This document shows positions 15,844 to 25,019 of a stretch of DNA of 64,000 bases, piece by piece; the stretch's first letter is position 1; each line of letters begins with the position of its first letter. Source of the stretch: Streptomyces acidiscabies. GTDB lineage: Bacteria; Actinomycetota; Actinomycetes; Streptomycetales; Streptomycetaceae. The position numbers were made by a program, and so were the translations under genes. Under the pieces are notes generated by a model. That model was not told where the DNA came from, searched no databases, and saw only the letters and a program-made list of their open reading frames with translations. Location: positions 4,112,001-4,176,000 of the forward strand of contig NZ_JAGJBY010000001.1 of assembly GCF_020010905.1 (NCBI RefSeq), read 5' to 3'.

Positions 15844-18453
15844 TCAGGACGGGTCGCCGTACTGGAGGCCGCGGCCGTTGGTACCGACGTAGACCCGGCC
15901 GAAGGTGTCGGGGTCGCCGGTGATGATGCCGATGGAGCCGATGGCGCCCCACTGGTGGGCGTCGTCGTTGACACGGAGCCAGGTGGCGCCCTTGTCGGTG
16001 GAGCGGAACACCCCGGTGACGTCCTTCACCGTGCCGATCAGGTACAGCGCCTGGTACGAGGCGCCGGGCGCGGCCTTGCCGAAGCCGAGGGCGGAGGCGG
16101 CCTTCACCGTGCCGAGGGCGGCGAAGGTACGGCCGCCGTCGGTGGAGTGCAGCAGCCCCCGGTCGTTGCCGGAGATCCACAGGTCCCCGGCAGCACCGGG
16201 AACGGCGGCGAGCCGGCCGGACGGCAGACCCGTGGCGCGGGCGCCGAAGGTACGGCCGCCGTCGGTGCTGGCGTACAGCGTGCCGCCGGACAGGGAGTAG
16301 AACGTCCCGGCCGAGGCGCGGTCGGCGACGACCACGGCATCGGCGCCCAGGCCGCCGGCCCGCGTCCAGCTCGCCCCCATGTCGGACGAGCGGTAGGGGG
16401 CCTGACCGGCCGGGGTCCACACGACGGTCGACCCGTCCGACGAGAGCGCGACATGCCCGCTCTCGGCGCCGCCCACCGGCTCGGCCCCGAAGCCCTTCCA
16501 ACTGGCCCCGCCGTCAGTGGAATAGGCGCCGTCCTGCGCCCCGCCCCGGCCCACGCGGACCATCGCCGAAGGCTTGGACTCGGCGAAGTCGATGCTGGTG
16601 CTGCTGCTCATCAGCGGGTTCTTCAGCCGCCCCGCAGGCACGCTGGTCAGGGAGGCGCCGTAGCGGAAACCGCCCTGGTCGCCCATGGAGGTGATGAGGG
16701 TGGCGCCACCGGGCGGGGCGATCGCGTCCGCCAGCGCGGTCTCCTCCAGTCCCCGGGCCCCCGGCGTCCAGTGGCTGGTCCGGCCGCTGTCGGAGGCGTC
16801 GCCGTCCTTGCTGCGCCAGATGCCGTTGCCGGTGCCGTACAGCACGTGCCCGGAGTCGAACGGGTCGATGGCCAGGGCGGTCATCCAGTGCCCGATCCCG
16901 GTCCCGACGTACGGCGCGGCGGAGGCGTCCCGCACGGACTTGTCGGCCAGCGCCTTCCAGGTGCTTCCCCCGTCGGTGGTGCGGTAGACCTCGTCCTCGG
17001 GCCACCAGCGGTCGAGGGTGGTGACCATCACCGTCGACGGCTTGCGCGGGTCGACGGCCAGCCCGGAGAACCCGTACCCGCCCTTGGACGGCGAGATGTT
17101 CCGCCACGCCCCGCCGGCCGGCGTGTACTTCCACACCGCGCCGCCCGTCACGCCGTTGGGCCCCAGGGCGTCGGTGTACGTCAGGTACAGCGAGCCGTCG
17201 CCCGCGATCACGCCGTGCTGCGGAAGCAGGCCGCTCGGCTGCCCGGGGACCGCCTGCCAGGTCGCGCCGCTGTCGGTCGAGCGGTACAGGGACGTCGACT
17301 TGTCGGCGACCCCGGCGTACACCGTCCCGGCCGGGCCGTACGTCACGAAGGAGATGCCGCCGCCGCTGCTCGCCCCGTCCTTGACCGGGAAGGAGGAGAC
17401 CTGGCTCCAGGTGACGCCGTAGTCGGTGCTCCGCCACAGGCCGTTCTTGCGGGTGCCCAGCAGCAGCGTGCCGTGGTTCTGGGGGTCGACCACCAGGCGT
17501 TCGCCCGCTCCGCGGCCGTCCTCGTTGCCGCCGAGCTTGAACGGGAGGTCGGTGCGCTTGAAGGTGCGTCCCTGGTCCGTGGAGCGCAGGATCGCGCCGT
17601 TGCCGGCCCAGCCGTTGGTGTAGGTCCCCGTCCCGAGGTAGAGCCGGTTCGGGTCGACGGGGTCGGTGGCCAGCGAGTCGATGCCGAGCAGGTTCCAGTC
17701 CTTCTCGCCGAGCCAGTCGGTGAGCGGGATCCACTGCTCGGCGCCCGCGTCCCAGCGGTAGGCGCCGCCCATGTCGGTGCGCGCGTACAGCAGCCCCTTC
17801 TGCCGCGGGTTGAACACCAGCCCGGTGACGTAACCGCCGCCCACCACCTGGGCGTTCTTCCACACGTACGGTCCGGTCCTGGCCGTCTGGGTCTCGGCCA
17901 CCTTCACCAGCTTCCACTGCTGGTTGGCGCTGCCCCGGTCGGCGTACTGGATGACCGCCGCGCCGTCGGCCTTCGAGCTCCCGGTGACGTCCAGGACCTG
18001 GCCGCCGGCGCGGGAGACGAAGGTGACGGCGTCGGAACCGCCCACCTCCTTGATCTTCCACTCCTGGGCGGCGGACGAGCTGTCGGTCTGCTGCTCCGCG
18101 GCGGCCGACCGGCTCGCGATGCCCAGGACCTTGCCGCTGTTACGGTTCACCAGCTCGTAGTAGCCGCCCCCGACGGGCTTCAGCTTCCACTGCTGGTTCG
18201 CGCTGTTCTGGTCGGTCCACTGCTGGATGCGGGTGCCGTCGGCGGTGGAGAAGCCGTTGACGTCCAGCACCTTGCCGCTGCTCACGGAGGCCAGCCGGTA
18301 GTAGGCGTTGGTGTCGATCGTCGCGGCCTGCGAGTCGTCCTGCGTGAACAGCAGGTAGGGCACGACGGCCAGCGGCGTGCCGAGCAGGATGGCGGTGGCG
18401 GTCCAGCGACGGCGGTGACGCCCGCGGCGCCCGCCGTTCGTGGGGTTGTTCAT
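15844..18453 (-). CDS. Secreted GH74 xyloglucanase with N-terminal ricin-B (CBM13) domain
   Basis: This 869-residue exported enzyme attacks the beta-1,4-glucan backbone of xyloglucan. A basic n-region and hydrophobic core (residues 1-42) precede a ricin-type trefoil lectin domain (about 45-190) with repeated SGKVLDV and NQQWKL motifs. The GH74 seven-bladed beta-propeller pair follows, beginning VVGGGYVTGLVFNP and ARTDMGGAYRW. The Asp of the latter matches the catalytic Asp of known GH74 enzymes, and DPFDSGHVLYGTGNGIW carries the second catalytic region. Many Asp-box-like STDxGxTW turns mark the blades. It lies directly downstream of the GH62 gene and has its own GAAAG-repeat control region. 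Confidence 0.92.
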   Translation of the reverse strand: MNNPTNGGRRGRHRRRWTATAILLGTPLAVVPYLLFTQDDSQAATIDTNAYYRLASVSSGKVLDVNGFSTADGTRIQQWTDQNSANQQWKLKPVGGGYYELVNRNSGKVLGIASRSAAAEQQTDSSSAAQEWKIKEVGGSDAVTFVSRAGGQVLDVTGSSKADGAAVIQYADRGSANQQWKLVKVAETQTARTGPYVWKNAQVVGGGYVTGLVFNPRQKGLLYARTDMGGAYRWDAGAEQWIPLTDWLGEKDWNLLGIDSLATDPVDPNRLYLGTGTYTNGWAGNGAILRSTDQGRTFKRTDLPFKLGGNEDGRGAGERLVVDPQNHGTLLLGTRKNGLWRSTDYGVTWSQVSSFPVKDGASSGGGISFVTYGPAGTVYAGVADKSTSLYRSTDSGATWQAVPGQPSGLLPQHGVIAGDGSLYLTYTDALGPNGVTGGAVWKYTPAGGAWRNISPSKGGYGFSGLAVDPRKPSTVMVTTLDRWWPEDEVYRTTDGGSTWKALADKSVRDASAAPYVGTGIGHWMTALAIDPFDSGHVLYGTGNGIWRSKDGDASDSGRTSHWTPGARGLEETALADAIAPPGGATLITSMGDQGGFRYGASLTSVPAGRLKNPLMSSSTSIDFAESKPSAMVRVGRGGAQDGAYSTDGGASWKGFGAEPVGGAESGHVALSSDGSTVVWTPAGQAPYRSSDMGASWTRAGGLGADAVVVADRASAGTFYSLSGGTLYASTDGGRTFGARATGLPSGRLAAVPGAAGDLWISGNDRGLLHSTDGGRTFAALGTVKAASALGFGKAAPGASYQALYLIGTVKDVTGVFRSTDKGATWLRVNDDAHQWGAIGSIGIITGDPDTFGRVYVGTNGRGLQYGDPS

Positions 18454-18566
18454 GGGGGAGGTGCTCTCCTTGCATACCGTGCGGCAGAGAATCTCGGATC
18501 CGCCGGCCGAACCGGCGGATCCGCCTCCTTGTGGTCACGGCCCCCGTGAAGGGTTGCCATGATCCA

Positions 18567-18605
18567 GAAACTTTCTTTCAGCTTCTTTCAGCGATTTCTT
18601 TCAGC
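18567..18605 (-). promoter_or_regulatory. Repeated GAAAG/GAAAGTTTC control element upstream of GH74
   Basis: Plus-strand TTCTTTCAGC occurs three times (18573-18582, 18583-18592, 18596-18605), which reads GCTGAAAGAA on the GH74 coding strand. GAAACTTTC occupies 18567-18575. The same GAAAGTTTC nonamer occurs upstream of the GH10 xylanase (19882-19890), which points to a shared regulator. Confidence 0.6.
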
Positions 18606-18614
18606 GGTGTGCCG

Positions 18615-19643
18615 TCAGCGCCGGGTCAGCAGCCCCGGACGGTAGGGCAACAGGCCGTAGTCGACGCCGTCCGAGCTGGGGCTGCGCCCCTGGTAGAGCA
18701 ACTGGAGGTTGCAGGGGTCGACGGTCATGGTCTGGTCGGCGTTGGTGCGCAGCAGCTCTCCGTGGCTGATGTCGTTGGTCCAGCCGGCGCCGCTGTTGGC
18801 CTTGCCGGCGAAGGGGTTGTTCTCGGTCGCGGCCTGGGGTGTCCACGAGCCGTTCAGGCTGGTGGCCGTGAACGAGCGGAAGAAGCGCCGCTCACTGGCG
18901 CCCCGGGCCTCGACGATCATGAGGTAGCGGTTCTGGTCCTTCAGCTTGTAGACCTGCGGCGCCTCGAACAGGTTCTTCACCGTGTCGCTCATGACCGTCG
19001 TGTACGACGAGCCGAAGTTGCCCGGGAAGTTCCCGATCGGCATGCTCGCCCGGTAGATCTTGCCGTTGTCACCGGCGAAGAACAGGTACATGTTCTGGCT
19101 GTCGCCGATGAGCGTCTGGTCGATGGGTCCTGTGCCGGAGCCGGAGATGCTTCCGGTGAACAGCGTCTGCGGAGCCGACCAGCCGTTCGGGTTGGTGGGG
19201 TTGCTCGACGTCCGGTAGGTGAAGGCGGTCCCGCCCCACTGGTAGGTCAGCACCCAGATGTTCTTCGGCGCGAAGTAGAAGAGCGAGGGCGCGACGGCCG
19301 CGTTCGTCATCGCGTTCTGGCCCGCCGAGGCCATCTGCGACCAGCTGCCGAACAGGTTGAAGTTCATCGAACCCCAGCGGTTGCCGTTGTCGTGCGTCGT
19401 CGCGTAGACGAGCTGCTGCCCGTTGTACGGGGCGACCGTGAAGTCCTTGAGGGAGACCCAGCCCGACTTGGGCTGGGCCAGCGCGCCCGTCGACGACCAG
19501 CTGTAGGACGACGGGAGATCGCACGCTGCGGGGGCGGCGCTCGCCGCGGTGTTGGCGCCGAGAGCGGCGGCCACGAGCGCCAGCGGCGCGAGGACTGCGG
19601 TCAGGCGTTTCGAGCGGATCGAGGACAGGGGTCGGAACCGCAT
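18615..19643 (-). CDS. Secreted GH62 alpha-L-arabinofuranosidase
   Basis: A 342-residue exported enzyme that removes arabinofuranosyl side groups from arabinoxylan. ATG 19643 has a full AAGGAGG site and opens a signal peptide ending near ASAAPA. The five-bladed propeller of GH62 begins at SSYSWSSTGALAQPKSGWVSLKD, where the last Asp is the expected catalytic base. GPIDQ supplies the modulating Asp and FEAPQVYKL the acid Glu. There is no attached binding module, unlike many Streptomyces homologues that carry CBM13 or CBM2. It is divergent from the GH10 xylanase across a 509-bp control region. Confidence 0.93.
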   Translation of the reverse strand: MRFRPLSSIRSKRLTAVLAPLALVAAALGANTAASAAPAACDLPSSYSWSSTGALAQPKSGWVSLKDFTVAPYNGQQLVYATTHDNGNRWGSMNFNLFGSWSQMASAGQNAMTNAAVAPSLFYFAPKNIWVLTYQWGGTAFTYRTSSNPTNPNGWSAPQTLFTGSISGSGTGPIDQTLIGDSQNMYLFFAGDNGKIYRASMPIGNFPGNFGSSYTTVMSDTVKNLFEAPQVYKLKDQNRYLMIVEARGASERRFFRSFTATSLNGSWTPQAATENNPFAGKANSGAGWTNDISHGELLRTNADQTMTVDPCNLQLLYQGRSPSSDGVDYGLLPYRPGLLTRR

Positions 19644-20152
19644 CAGAGGGCCTCCTTGGCCGTGGGGGAGGTGACACCGGTGAACTGCGGAGCGGCCGTA
19701 CCAAGAGCAGAGACACTTCGAAACATTCGAAGAGTTTCCCGAACCTTGACGCCACAAGGTAGGAACGCAGAACCCTTCGGTCAAGGTCTCGAACCGATCT
19801 GTCCATAAAACCTTGTGCGCGGCACGGTGAAACCTTGTGCACTGCGCTGTTCGGCGGATCGAATGTTTCGAAGCGGAAACTGAAAGTTTCTTCGTCAGGA
19901 GTGTTGACGAGTCGCGGTCAATCCTTCAATCATCCTTCTCGGAGCGGCCGACTCCAGTTCGAGATGCCGAACGGCGTCGGCCCTGAGCACCGAGCCGCAC
20001 AGCAGATCCGCGCACCGAACTCCAGCGCCACCCCGTTCCGGAGAGGTCCGCCCCTGCGCGTCCTGATGCTTCGCACACCCCCCAGAGGTGTACGACGCCG
20101 GGCCCCTCCGTACCCCCAGACATCCCGTGATGTCCCCTGAGGAGGCACAGCC
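19644..20152. promoter_or_regulatory. 509-bp divergent control region, GH62 / GH10
   Basis: The gap is lower in GC than its surroundings. Near GH62 lies CTTCGAAACATTCGAAG (19716-19732). Near GH10 lies its reverse-complement form TCGAATGTTTCGAAG (19859-19873), followed by GAAAC-TGAAA-GTTTC (19876-19890). Between them are an ACCTTG/CAAGGT inverted repeat (19743-19760) and two AAACCTTGTGC direct repeats starting 22 bp apart (19808 and 19830). A GACATC-CCGT-GATGTC hairpin (20119-20134) precedes the xylanase ribosome site. The TTCGAA elements look like operators of the LacI-type xylan regulator. Confidence 0.65.
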
Positions 20153-21580
20153 ATGGGCTCGTACGCCCGACCTGAACCCGCAGTCCGCCGGAGAGTCCGG
20201 GGCCCGCTGCTGGCGCTGCTCGTCGGCGCCCTCGGCGCGCTGCCCGCACTGACGGCGGCGCCGGCCGCGCACGCAGCCGAGAGCACGCTCGGCGCCGCGG
20301 CGAAGCAGAGCGGCCGTTACTTCGGCACCGCCATCGCCTCGGGCCGGCTGGGCGACTCGGCGTACACCTCGATCGCGAGCCGCGAGTTCAACATGGTGAC
20401 GCCCGAGAACGAGATGAAGATCGACGCCACCGAGCCGCAGCAGGGCCGGTTCGACTTCACCGCCGGCGACCGCGTCTACAACTGGGCGGTGCAGAACGGC
20501 AAACAGGTGCGCGGCCACACCCTGGCCTGGTACTCCCAGCAGCCCGGCTGGATGCAGAACCTCAGCGGCAGCAGCCTGCGCCAGGCGATGATCAACCACA
20601 TCAACGGCGTCATGGCCCACTACAAGGGCAAGATCGCCCAGTGGGACGTCGTCAACGAGGCGTACGCCGACGGCAATTCAGGAGGCCGGCGCGACTCCAA
20701 CCTCCAGCGCACCGGCAACGACTGGATCGAGGTCGCCTTCCGCACCGCGCGTGCCGCCGACCCCGCCGCCAAGCTCTGCTACAACGACTACAACACCGAC
20801 AACTGGACCTGGGCCAAGACGCAGGGCGTCTACAACATGGTCAAGGACTTCAAGCAGCGCGGCGTGCCGATCGACTGCGTCGGCTTCCAGTCCCACTTCA
20901 ACAACGAGAGCCCGTACAACAGCAACTTCCGCACCACCCTGTCGAGCTTCGCCGCCCTCGGCGTCGACGTGGCCATCACCGAACTCGACATCCAGGGCGC
21001 CTCGGCCACGACCTACGCCAACGTGACCAACGACTGCCTGGCCGTCCCGCGCTGCCTCGGCATGACCGTCTGGGGCGTACGCGACAGCGACTCCTGGCGA
21101 GCGCAGCAGACACCGCTGCTGTTCAACAACGACGGCAGCAAGAAGGCCGCCTACACCTCGGTCCTGGGCGCGCTCAACGGCGGCACCACCACGCCGCCCC
21201 CCACCGGAGGCGGGACGATCAAGGGCGTCAGTTCGGGCCGCTGTCTGGACGTGCCGGGCTCCAGCACCACCGACGGCACCCAGCTTCAGATCTATGACTG
21301 CCACACCAACGCCAACCAGCAGTGGGCATCCACCGCCGCCGGTGAGCTGACGGTGTACGGCAACAAGTGCCTGGACGCCGGAGGCACCGGAGTCGGCACC
21401 AGGGTCCAGATCTACAGCTGCTGGGGCGCCGACAACCAGAAGTGGCGCCTCAACTCCGACGGCACCATCACCGGCGTCCAGTCCGGCCTCTGCCTCGACA
21501 CCGTCGCGGGCGGCACCGCCAACGGCACCCTGATCCAGCTCAACTCCTGCGCCTCCAGCCAACGCTGGACCCGGACCTGA
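20153..21580 (+). CDS. xlnA: Secreted GH10 endo-beta-1,4-xylanase with C-terminal CBM13
   Basis: A 475-residue exported xylanase that cuts the xylan backbone. ATG 20153 follows GAGGAGG. Signal-peptide cleavage after AHA-41 gives mature AESTLGAAA. The acid/base is Glu169 in WDVVNEA and the nucleophile Glu277 in ITELDIQG. In mature numbering these are 128 and 236, the positions I recall for Streptomyces lividans XlnA. A Thr/Pro/Gly linker (about 345-360) leads to a ricin-B-type CBM13 with three QxW-type repeats. Length and order match the XlnA group closely. The esterase gene follows after 11 bp, so the two are probably cotranscribed. Confidence 0.97.
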   Translation: MGSYARPEPAVRRRVRGPLLALLVGALGALPALTAAPAAHAAESTLGAAAKQSGRYFGTAIASGRLGDSAYTSIASREFNMVTPENEMKIDATEPQQGRFDFTAGDRVYNWAVQNGKQVRGHTLAWYSQQPGWMQNLSGSSLRQAMINHINGVMAHYKGKIAQWDVVNEAYADGNSGGRRDSNLQRTGNDWIEVAFRTARAADPAAKLCYNDYNTDNWTWAKTQGVYNMVKDFKQRGVPIDCVGFQSHFNNESPYNSNFRTTLSSFAALGVDVAITELDIQGASATTYANVTNDCLAVPRCLGMTVWGVRDSDSWRAQQTPLLFNNDGSKKAAYTSVLGALNGGTTTPPPTGGGTIKGVSSGRCLDVPGSSTTDGTQLQIYDCHTNANQQWASTAAGELTVYGNKCLDAGGTGVGTRVQIYSCWGADNQKWRLNSDGTITGVQSGLCLDTVAGGTANGTLIQLNSCASSQRWTRT

Positions 21581-21591
21581 AGGGCGAACCG

Positions 21592-22509
21592 ATGACCACG
21601 TACGAAACCCTTCCCTTACGGCGGCGCTGGTGGTCCCGGATCGCCGCCCTGGCGACGGCGACCCTCGCGGCCGGCCTGCTCACCGGGGTGGCCCCCGCGC
21701 CCTCCGACGCGGCGCCGGCTCTGGCGGGATGCGGCAGCGCACCGACGCTGACCAGCGGCACCTACACGATCCAGAGCGGCGGCAAGAACCGCAGCTTCAT
21801 CCTGAAGGTCCCCGCCAACTACGACAACAACCACCGCTACCGGCTGATCTTCGCCTTCCACTGGCGCGGCGGCACCGCGAACGACGTCGCCTCGGGCGGT
21901 TCGAGCGGGAGCACCTGGGCCTACTACGGCCAGCAGCAACTGTCGAACAACTCCGCGATCCTCGTCGCCCCCCAGGGGCTCGGCAACGGCTGGGGCAACT
22001 CGAACGGTGAGGACAGCGTCTTCGTCGACGACATGATCCGGCGCATCGAGGGCGGCCTCTGCGTGAACACGGCCCAGCGGTTCGCCACCGGGTTCAGCTG
22101 GGGCGGCGGCATGAGCTACGCGCTCGCCTGCGGGCGGGCCAACTCCTTCCGGGCCGTCGCGGTCATCTCCGGCGCCGAGATCAGCGGGTGCAGCGGCGGC
22201 ACCCAGCCCGTCGCCTACTTCGGCCTCCACGGCGTCAGCGACTCCGTCCTGAACATCTCGCAAGGACGCTCCCTGCGCGACCGGTTCGTCCGCAACAACG
22301 GCTGCGCCGCCCAGAACCCGCGCGAGCCCGCGCCGGGCAGCCGTACCCACGTCACGACCACCTACTCCGGCTGCCGTGCCGGATACCCGGTCCAGTGGGC
22401 CGCGTTCGACGGCGGCCACGCACCCGCCCCCGTCGACGGCACCGGCGGCGACAACGGCGCCACGACCTGGAGCAAGGCGGAGATCTGGAGGTTCTTCTCG
22501 CAGTTCTGA
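21592..22509 (+). CDS. Secreted CE1/feruloyl-esterase-like hydrolase with TTA codon
   Basis: A 305-residue exported alpha/beta-hydrolase of the CE1 / PHB-depolymerase-like group, which commonly removes feruloyl or acetyl esters from xylan. ATG 21592 follows AAGGGCG, 11 bp after the xylanase stop. A basic start and hydrophobic core give a signal peptide ending near APSDAAPA. The nucleophile elbow is ATGFSWGGG. The His is likely in FDGGHAPAP, and the HWRGG strand forms the oxyanion region. Residue 9 is encoded by TTA (21616-21618), the codon read by the bldA tRNA, so translation should depend on developmental state. A strong terminator follows. Confidence 0.88.
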   Translation: MTTYETLPLRRRWWSRIAALATATLAAGLLTGVAPAPSDAAPALAGCGSAPTLTSGTYTIQSGGKNRSFILKVPANYDNNHRYRLIFAFHWRGGTANDVASGGSSGSTWAYYGQQQLSNNSAILVAPQGLGNGWGNSNGEDSVFVDDMIRRIEGGLCVNTAQRFATGFSWGGGMSYALACGRANSFRAVAVISGAEISGCSGGTQPVAYFGLHGVSDSVLNISQGRSLRDRFVRNNGCAAQNPREPAPGSRTHVTTTYSGCRAGYPVQWAAFDGGHAPAPVDGTGGDNGATTWSKAEIWRFFSQF

Positions 22510-22529
22510 GGGCGCACCTCGTCCGAAGT

Positions 22530-22566
22530 CCGGGGTGGAGCCGGGACCGTTCCGGCTCCACCCCGG
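22530..22566 (+). terminator. Terminator of the xylanase-esterase operon
   Basis: A perfect 15-bp stem pairs CCGGGGTGGAGCCGG (22530-22544) with CCGGCTCCACCCCGG (22552-22566) around a 7-nt loop. It starts 20 bp after the esterase stop. Confidence 0.85.
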
Positions 22567-22673
22567 CGCACGCAACATCCCCTGTCCGTAAGGGACTTGG
22601 CTGATTCCGGCCGTTATTCGGGTGTGAACATGACAGCCTGATGATCCCTTCTCACAGGAGACCGAAGCCACTC

Positions 22674-24185
22674 ATGAACCGGACAGGGCAGTACGCCCGA
22701 CATGCCCGCCTCGCCACCGCCGGCATCACCGCCCTGCTGCTGGCCGCAGGGCTCTCCCCGGCCGCCGACGCGGCCGAGCAGGATACGTACGTGCGTGACG
22801 TGATCGTCGACAAGGACGGCTCCCGGCACGTCCGGTACGACCGCACCTATCGCGAACTCCCCGTCCTCGGCGGCGACTTCGTCGTCCACCTGACCCCGGA
22901 CGGCACCTACCGGGGCGCGGACCGGGCGACGAAGTCGGCGATCTCGCTGCCCGGCATCACTCCGGAGGTCCCGGCCCCCGAGGCGGCCGGCGTCGCCGCC
23001 GACGCGCTGCGCGCGGCCCACCCCGGCGACACGCTGACGCAGGTCACGGCCGAGCCCCAACTCGTCGTCGACGCCCTGCACGGTGCCCCGCGCCTGGCCT
23101 GGCGCACCGAGGCCGCCGCCCTGGACCCGCTCGGCAACCCGGTCGCCCGCACGGTGCTGACCGACGCCCGCACCGGCGCCCGGATCGACGCGTGGGACAC
23201 CCTGGAGGCGGTCACCGGGGACGGCCGGTCCCTGTACAGCGGCACGGTCGCGCTGGAGACGACCCCCTCCGGGTCGGCGTACCAGCTCAAGGACCCCACG
23301 CGCGGCGACACCTACACCCGCGACGCGTCCGGCACGTCCCCGCTCACGGACGACGACAACCACTGGGGCACCGGCACCACCGACGACCCCTCCACCGCCG
23401 CCGTCGACGCCCAGTACGGCAGCGCCACGACCTGGGACTACTTCAAGGACGTCCACGGCCGCAACGGCATCGCCGACGACGGCAAGGGCTCCTACAACCG
23501 CGTCCACTACGGCAACAAGCTCGCCAACGCCTACTGGAACGACGCCTGCTTCTGCATGACGTACGGCGACGGCGACGGCACCAACTTCGGTCCGATGACC
23601 GGACTGGACGTGACAGCGCACGAAATGACGCACGGCGTCACGTCGAGGACGGCCGGACTGGTCTACACGGGAGAGTCCGGCGGCCTCAACGAGGCGACCT
23701 CCGACATCCTGGGAACACTGGTCGAGTTCTACGCGGCGAACCCGCAGGACCCCGGCGACTACCTGATCGGCGAGAAGATCGTCCGCCCCGGTCTGAAGCA
23801 GGACGCCCTGCGCTACATGGACCGGCCGAGCAGGGACGGCGGCTCCGCCGACTACTGGAGCGGTTCGCTCGCCAAGCTCAGCGTCCACTACTCCTCCGGC
23901 GTCGCCAACCACTTTGCCTACCTCCTCGCCGAGGGCAGCGGAGCCCGGACGGTCAACGGGGTCGCGTACGACTCCCCGACGTCCGACGGCTCCACGATCA
24001 CCGGCATCGGCCGCGACAGGCTCGGCGCGATCTGGTACCGCGCCCTGACCGTCTACATGACGTCCACGACGAACTACGCCGGAGCCAGGGCGGCCACCCT
24101 GAACGCGGCCCGGGACCTCTACGGCGCGGGCGGCACGGAGTACGCCACGGTGGCGGCGGCCTGGAGCGCCGTCAATGTGAACTGA
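22674..24185 (+). CDS. Secreted M4 thermolysin-type neutral metalloprotease
   Basis: A 503-residue preproenzyme. ATG 22674 is chosen because it directly precedes a signal peptide ending near AADAAEQ. The AGGAG at 22656 is rather far away (13 bp), and the in-frame ATG at 22641 has no ribosome site. A fungalysin/thermolysin propeptide with a PepSY-like segment covers about residues 35-190. Zinc ligands are His316 and His320 in HEMTH and Glu340 in GGLNEATSD. The late His in the YSSGVANHFAYLL region is the transition-state residue. It degrades extracellular protein and probably matures by self-cleavage. Confidence 0.93.
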   Translation: MNRTGQYARHARLATAGITALLLAAGLSPAADAAEQDTYVRDVIVDKDGSRHVRYDRTYRELPVLGGDFVVHLTPDGTYRGADRATKSAISLPGITPEVPAPEAAGVAADALRAAHPGDTLTQVTAEPQLVVDALHGAPRLAWRTEAAALDPLGNPVARTVLTDARTGARIDAWDTLEAVTGDGRSLYSGTVALETTPSGSAYQLKDPTRGDTYTRDASGTSPLTDDDNHWGTGTTDDPSTAAVDAQYGSATTWDYFKDVHGRNGIADDGKGSYNRVHYGNKLANAYWNDACFCMTYGDGDGTNFGPMTGLDVTAHEMTHGVTSRTAGLVYTGESGGLNEATSDILGTLVEFYAANPQDPGDYLIGEKIVRPGLKQDALRYMDRPSRDGGSADYWSGSLAKLSVHYSSGVANHFAYLLAEGSGARTVNGVAYDSPTSDGSTITGIGRDRLGAIWYRALTVYMTSTTNYAGARAATLNAARDLYGAGGTEYATVAAAWSAVNVN

Positions 24186-24212
24186 GCGCCGCCACCGTTC
24201 CCGGGCTGCCCG

Positions 24213-25019
24213 CTACGGCTTGGGCAGCGCGCAGCCCGGTGCGTTCAGGTCCAACTGGTTGCCGGTCGTGAAGCAGGCCGGGATCTGGTAGGTCTGCTGG
24301 CCGTAGTTGATCCCCGCGCGGACGGTGATGTTCCCGCCCGGGTCGACCTCGCAGGGGTTGTCCCGGGTGCAGGAGGCGCCGTTCTCGTTGCCGGTGTTGT
24401 GGACGGCGACGATCTCACCGGTTGCCCGGTCGAGCACCGGTGAGCCGGAGGTGCCGCCGGCGGTCTGGCAGGCGGGGGTGTAGCGGACCGAGTCCTTCCA
24501 GGTCCACTTGTCCTCCTTGAGGCGGTACACGAACCCGTCGATGTCGCAGTCGAAGAGCTGCTTCCAGGCGCCGGACGCCACGGTGACGGCGGTGCCGGCG
24601 GCCGGGTGCGTGTCCCGGACGGTCAGCGGGGACACCCCGTACGCGTCCTTGATCGCCGCGTAGGTGGTGGTGAGCTGGTAGATCGCGACGTCCGTGTCGG
24701 TCATCGTCGCGTACGCGAGCTTCCCGGCCGTCAGGGTGGCGACCTGGGTGCCCGAGGCGTCGAGCAGGCCGAAGGTGCGGCTGTTCGGCCGGTCGGTGAC
24801 GACCACCCCCGGGTCGAACAGGCTGCTGCAATGACCGTTGGAGAGCACCAGCGCCGGGTCGGTGTCCGCGGAGGCCGGGAAGCGGACGAGCGAGCCGGAA
24901 CAGTTGCTGAGCACGACGGTGCCGGCGAGGCCGACGGCGTCGGGTGCCGCGTGCGCGGGCGATATGCCCGTCCCGGCGGTGGCCAGGACGAAGAGCGCGG
25001 CGGCGAGAGGCTTTCTCAC
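24213..25019 (-). CDS. Secreted trypsin-fold serine peptidase
   Basis: A 268-residue exported protein. GTG 25019 follows AAGGGGA and opens a signal peptide ending near AHAAPDA. A shortened chymotrypsin fold shows the His in LVLSNGHCSS, a candidate Asp in TDTDVAIYQL and the Ser in GGTSGSPVLD. The last is a GTSGSP form as in glutamyl-endopeptidase/V8-like and HtrA-like peptidases. There is no pro-region of note. It is divergent from the secreted protein at 25315. Target specificity is unknown. Confidence 0.82.
   Translation of the reverse strand: MRKPLAAALFVLATAGTGISPAHAAPDAVGLAGTVVLSNCSGSLVRFPASADTDPALVLSNGHCSSLFDPGVVVTDRPNSRTFGLLDASGTQVATLTAGKLAYATMTDTDVAIYQLTTTYAAIKDAYGVSPLTVRDTHPAAGTAVTVASGAWKQLFDCDIDGFVYRLKEDKWTWKDSVRYTPACQTAGGTSGSPVLDRATGEIVAVHNTGNENGASCTRDNPCEVDPGGNITVRAGINYGQQTYQIPACFTTGNQLDLNAPGCALPKP

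Noticed and set aside
20119..20134. A riboswitch before the xylanase
   Set aside because: There is only one short hairpin next to the ribosome site. No conserved aptamer sequence is recognisable.
24205..24228. A terminator between the M4 protease and the convergent S1 gene
   Set aside because: A 7-bp GCTGCCC/GGGCAGC stem exists but half lies inside the S1 coding end. It is too weak to list.
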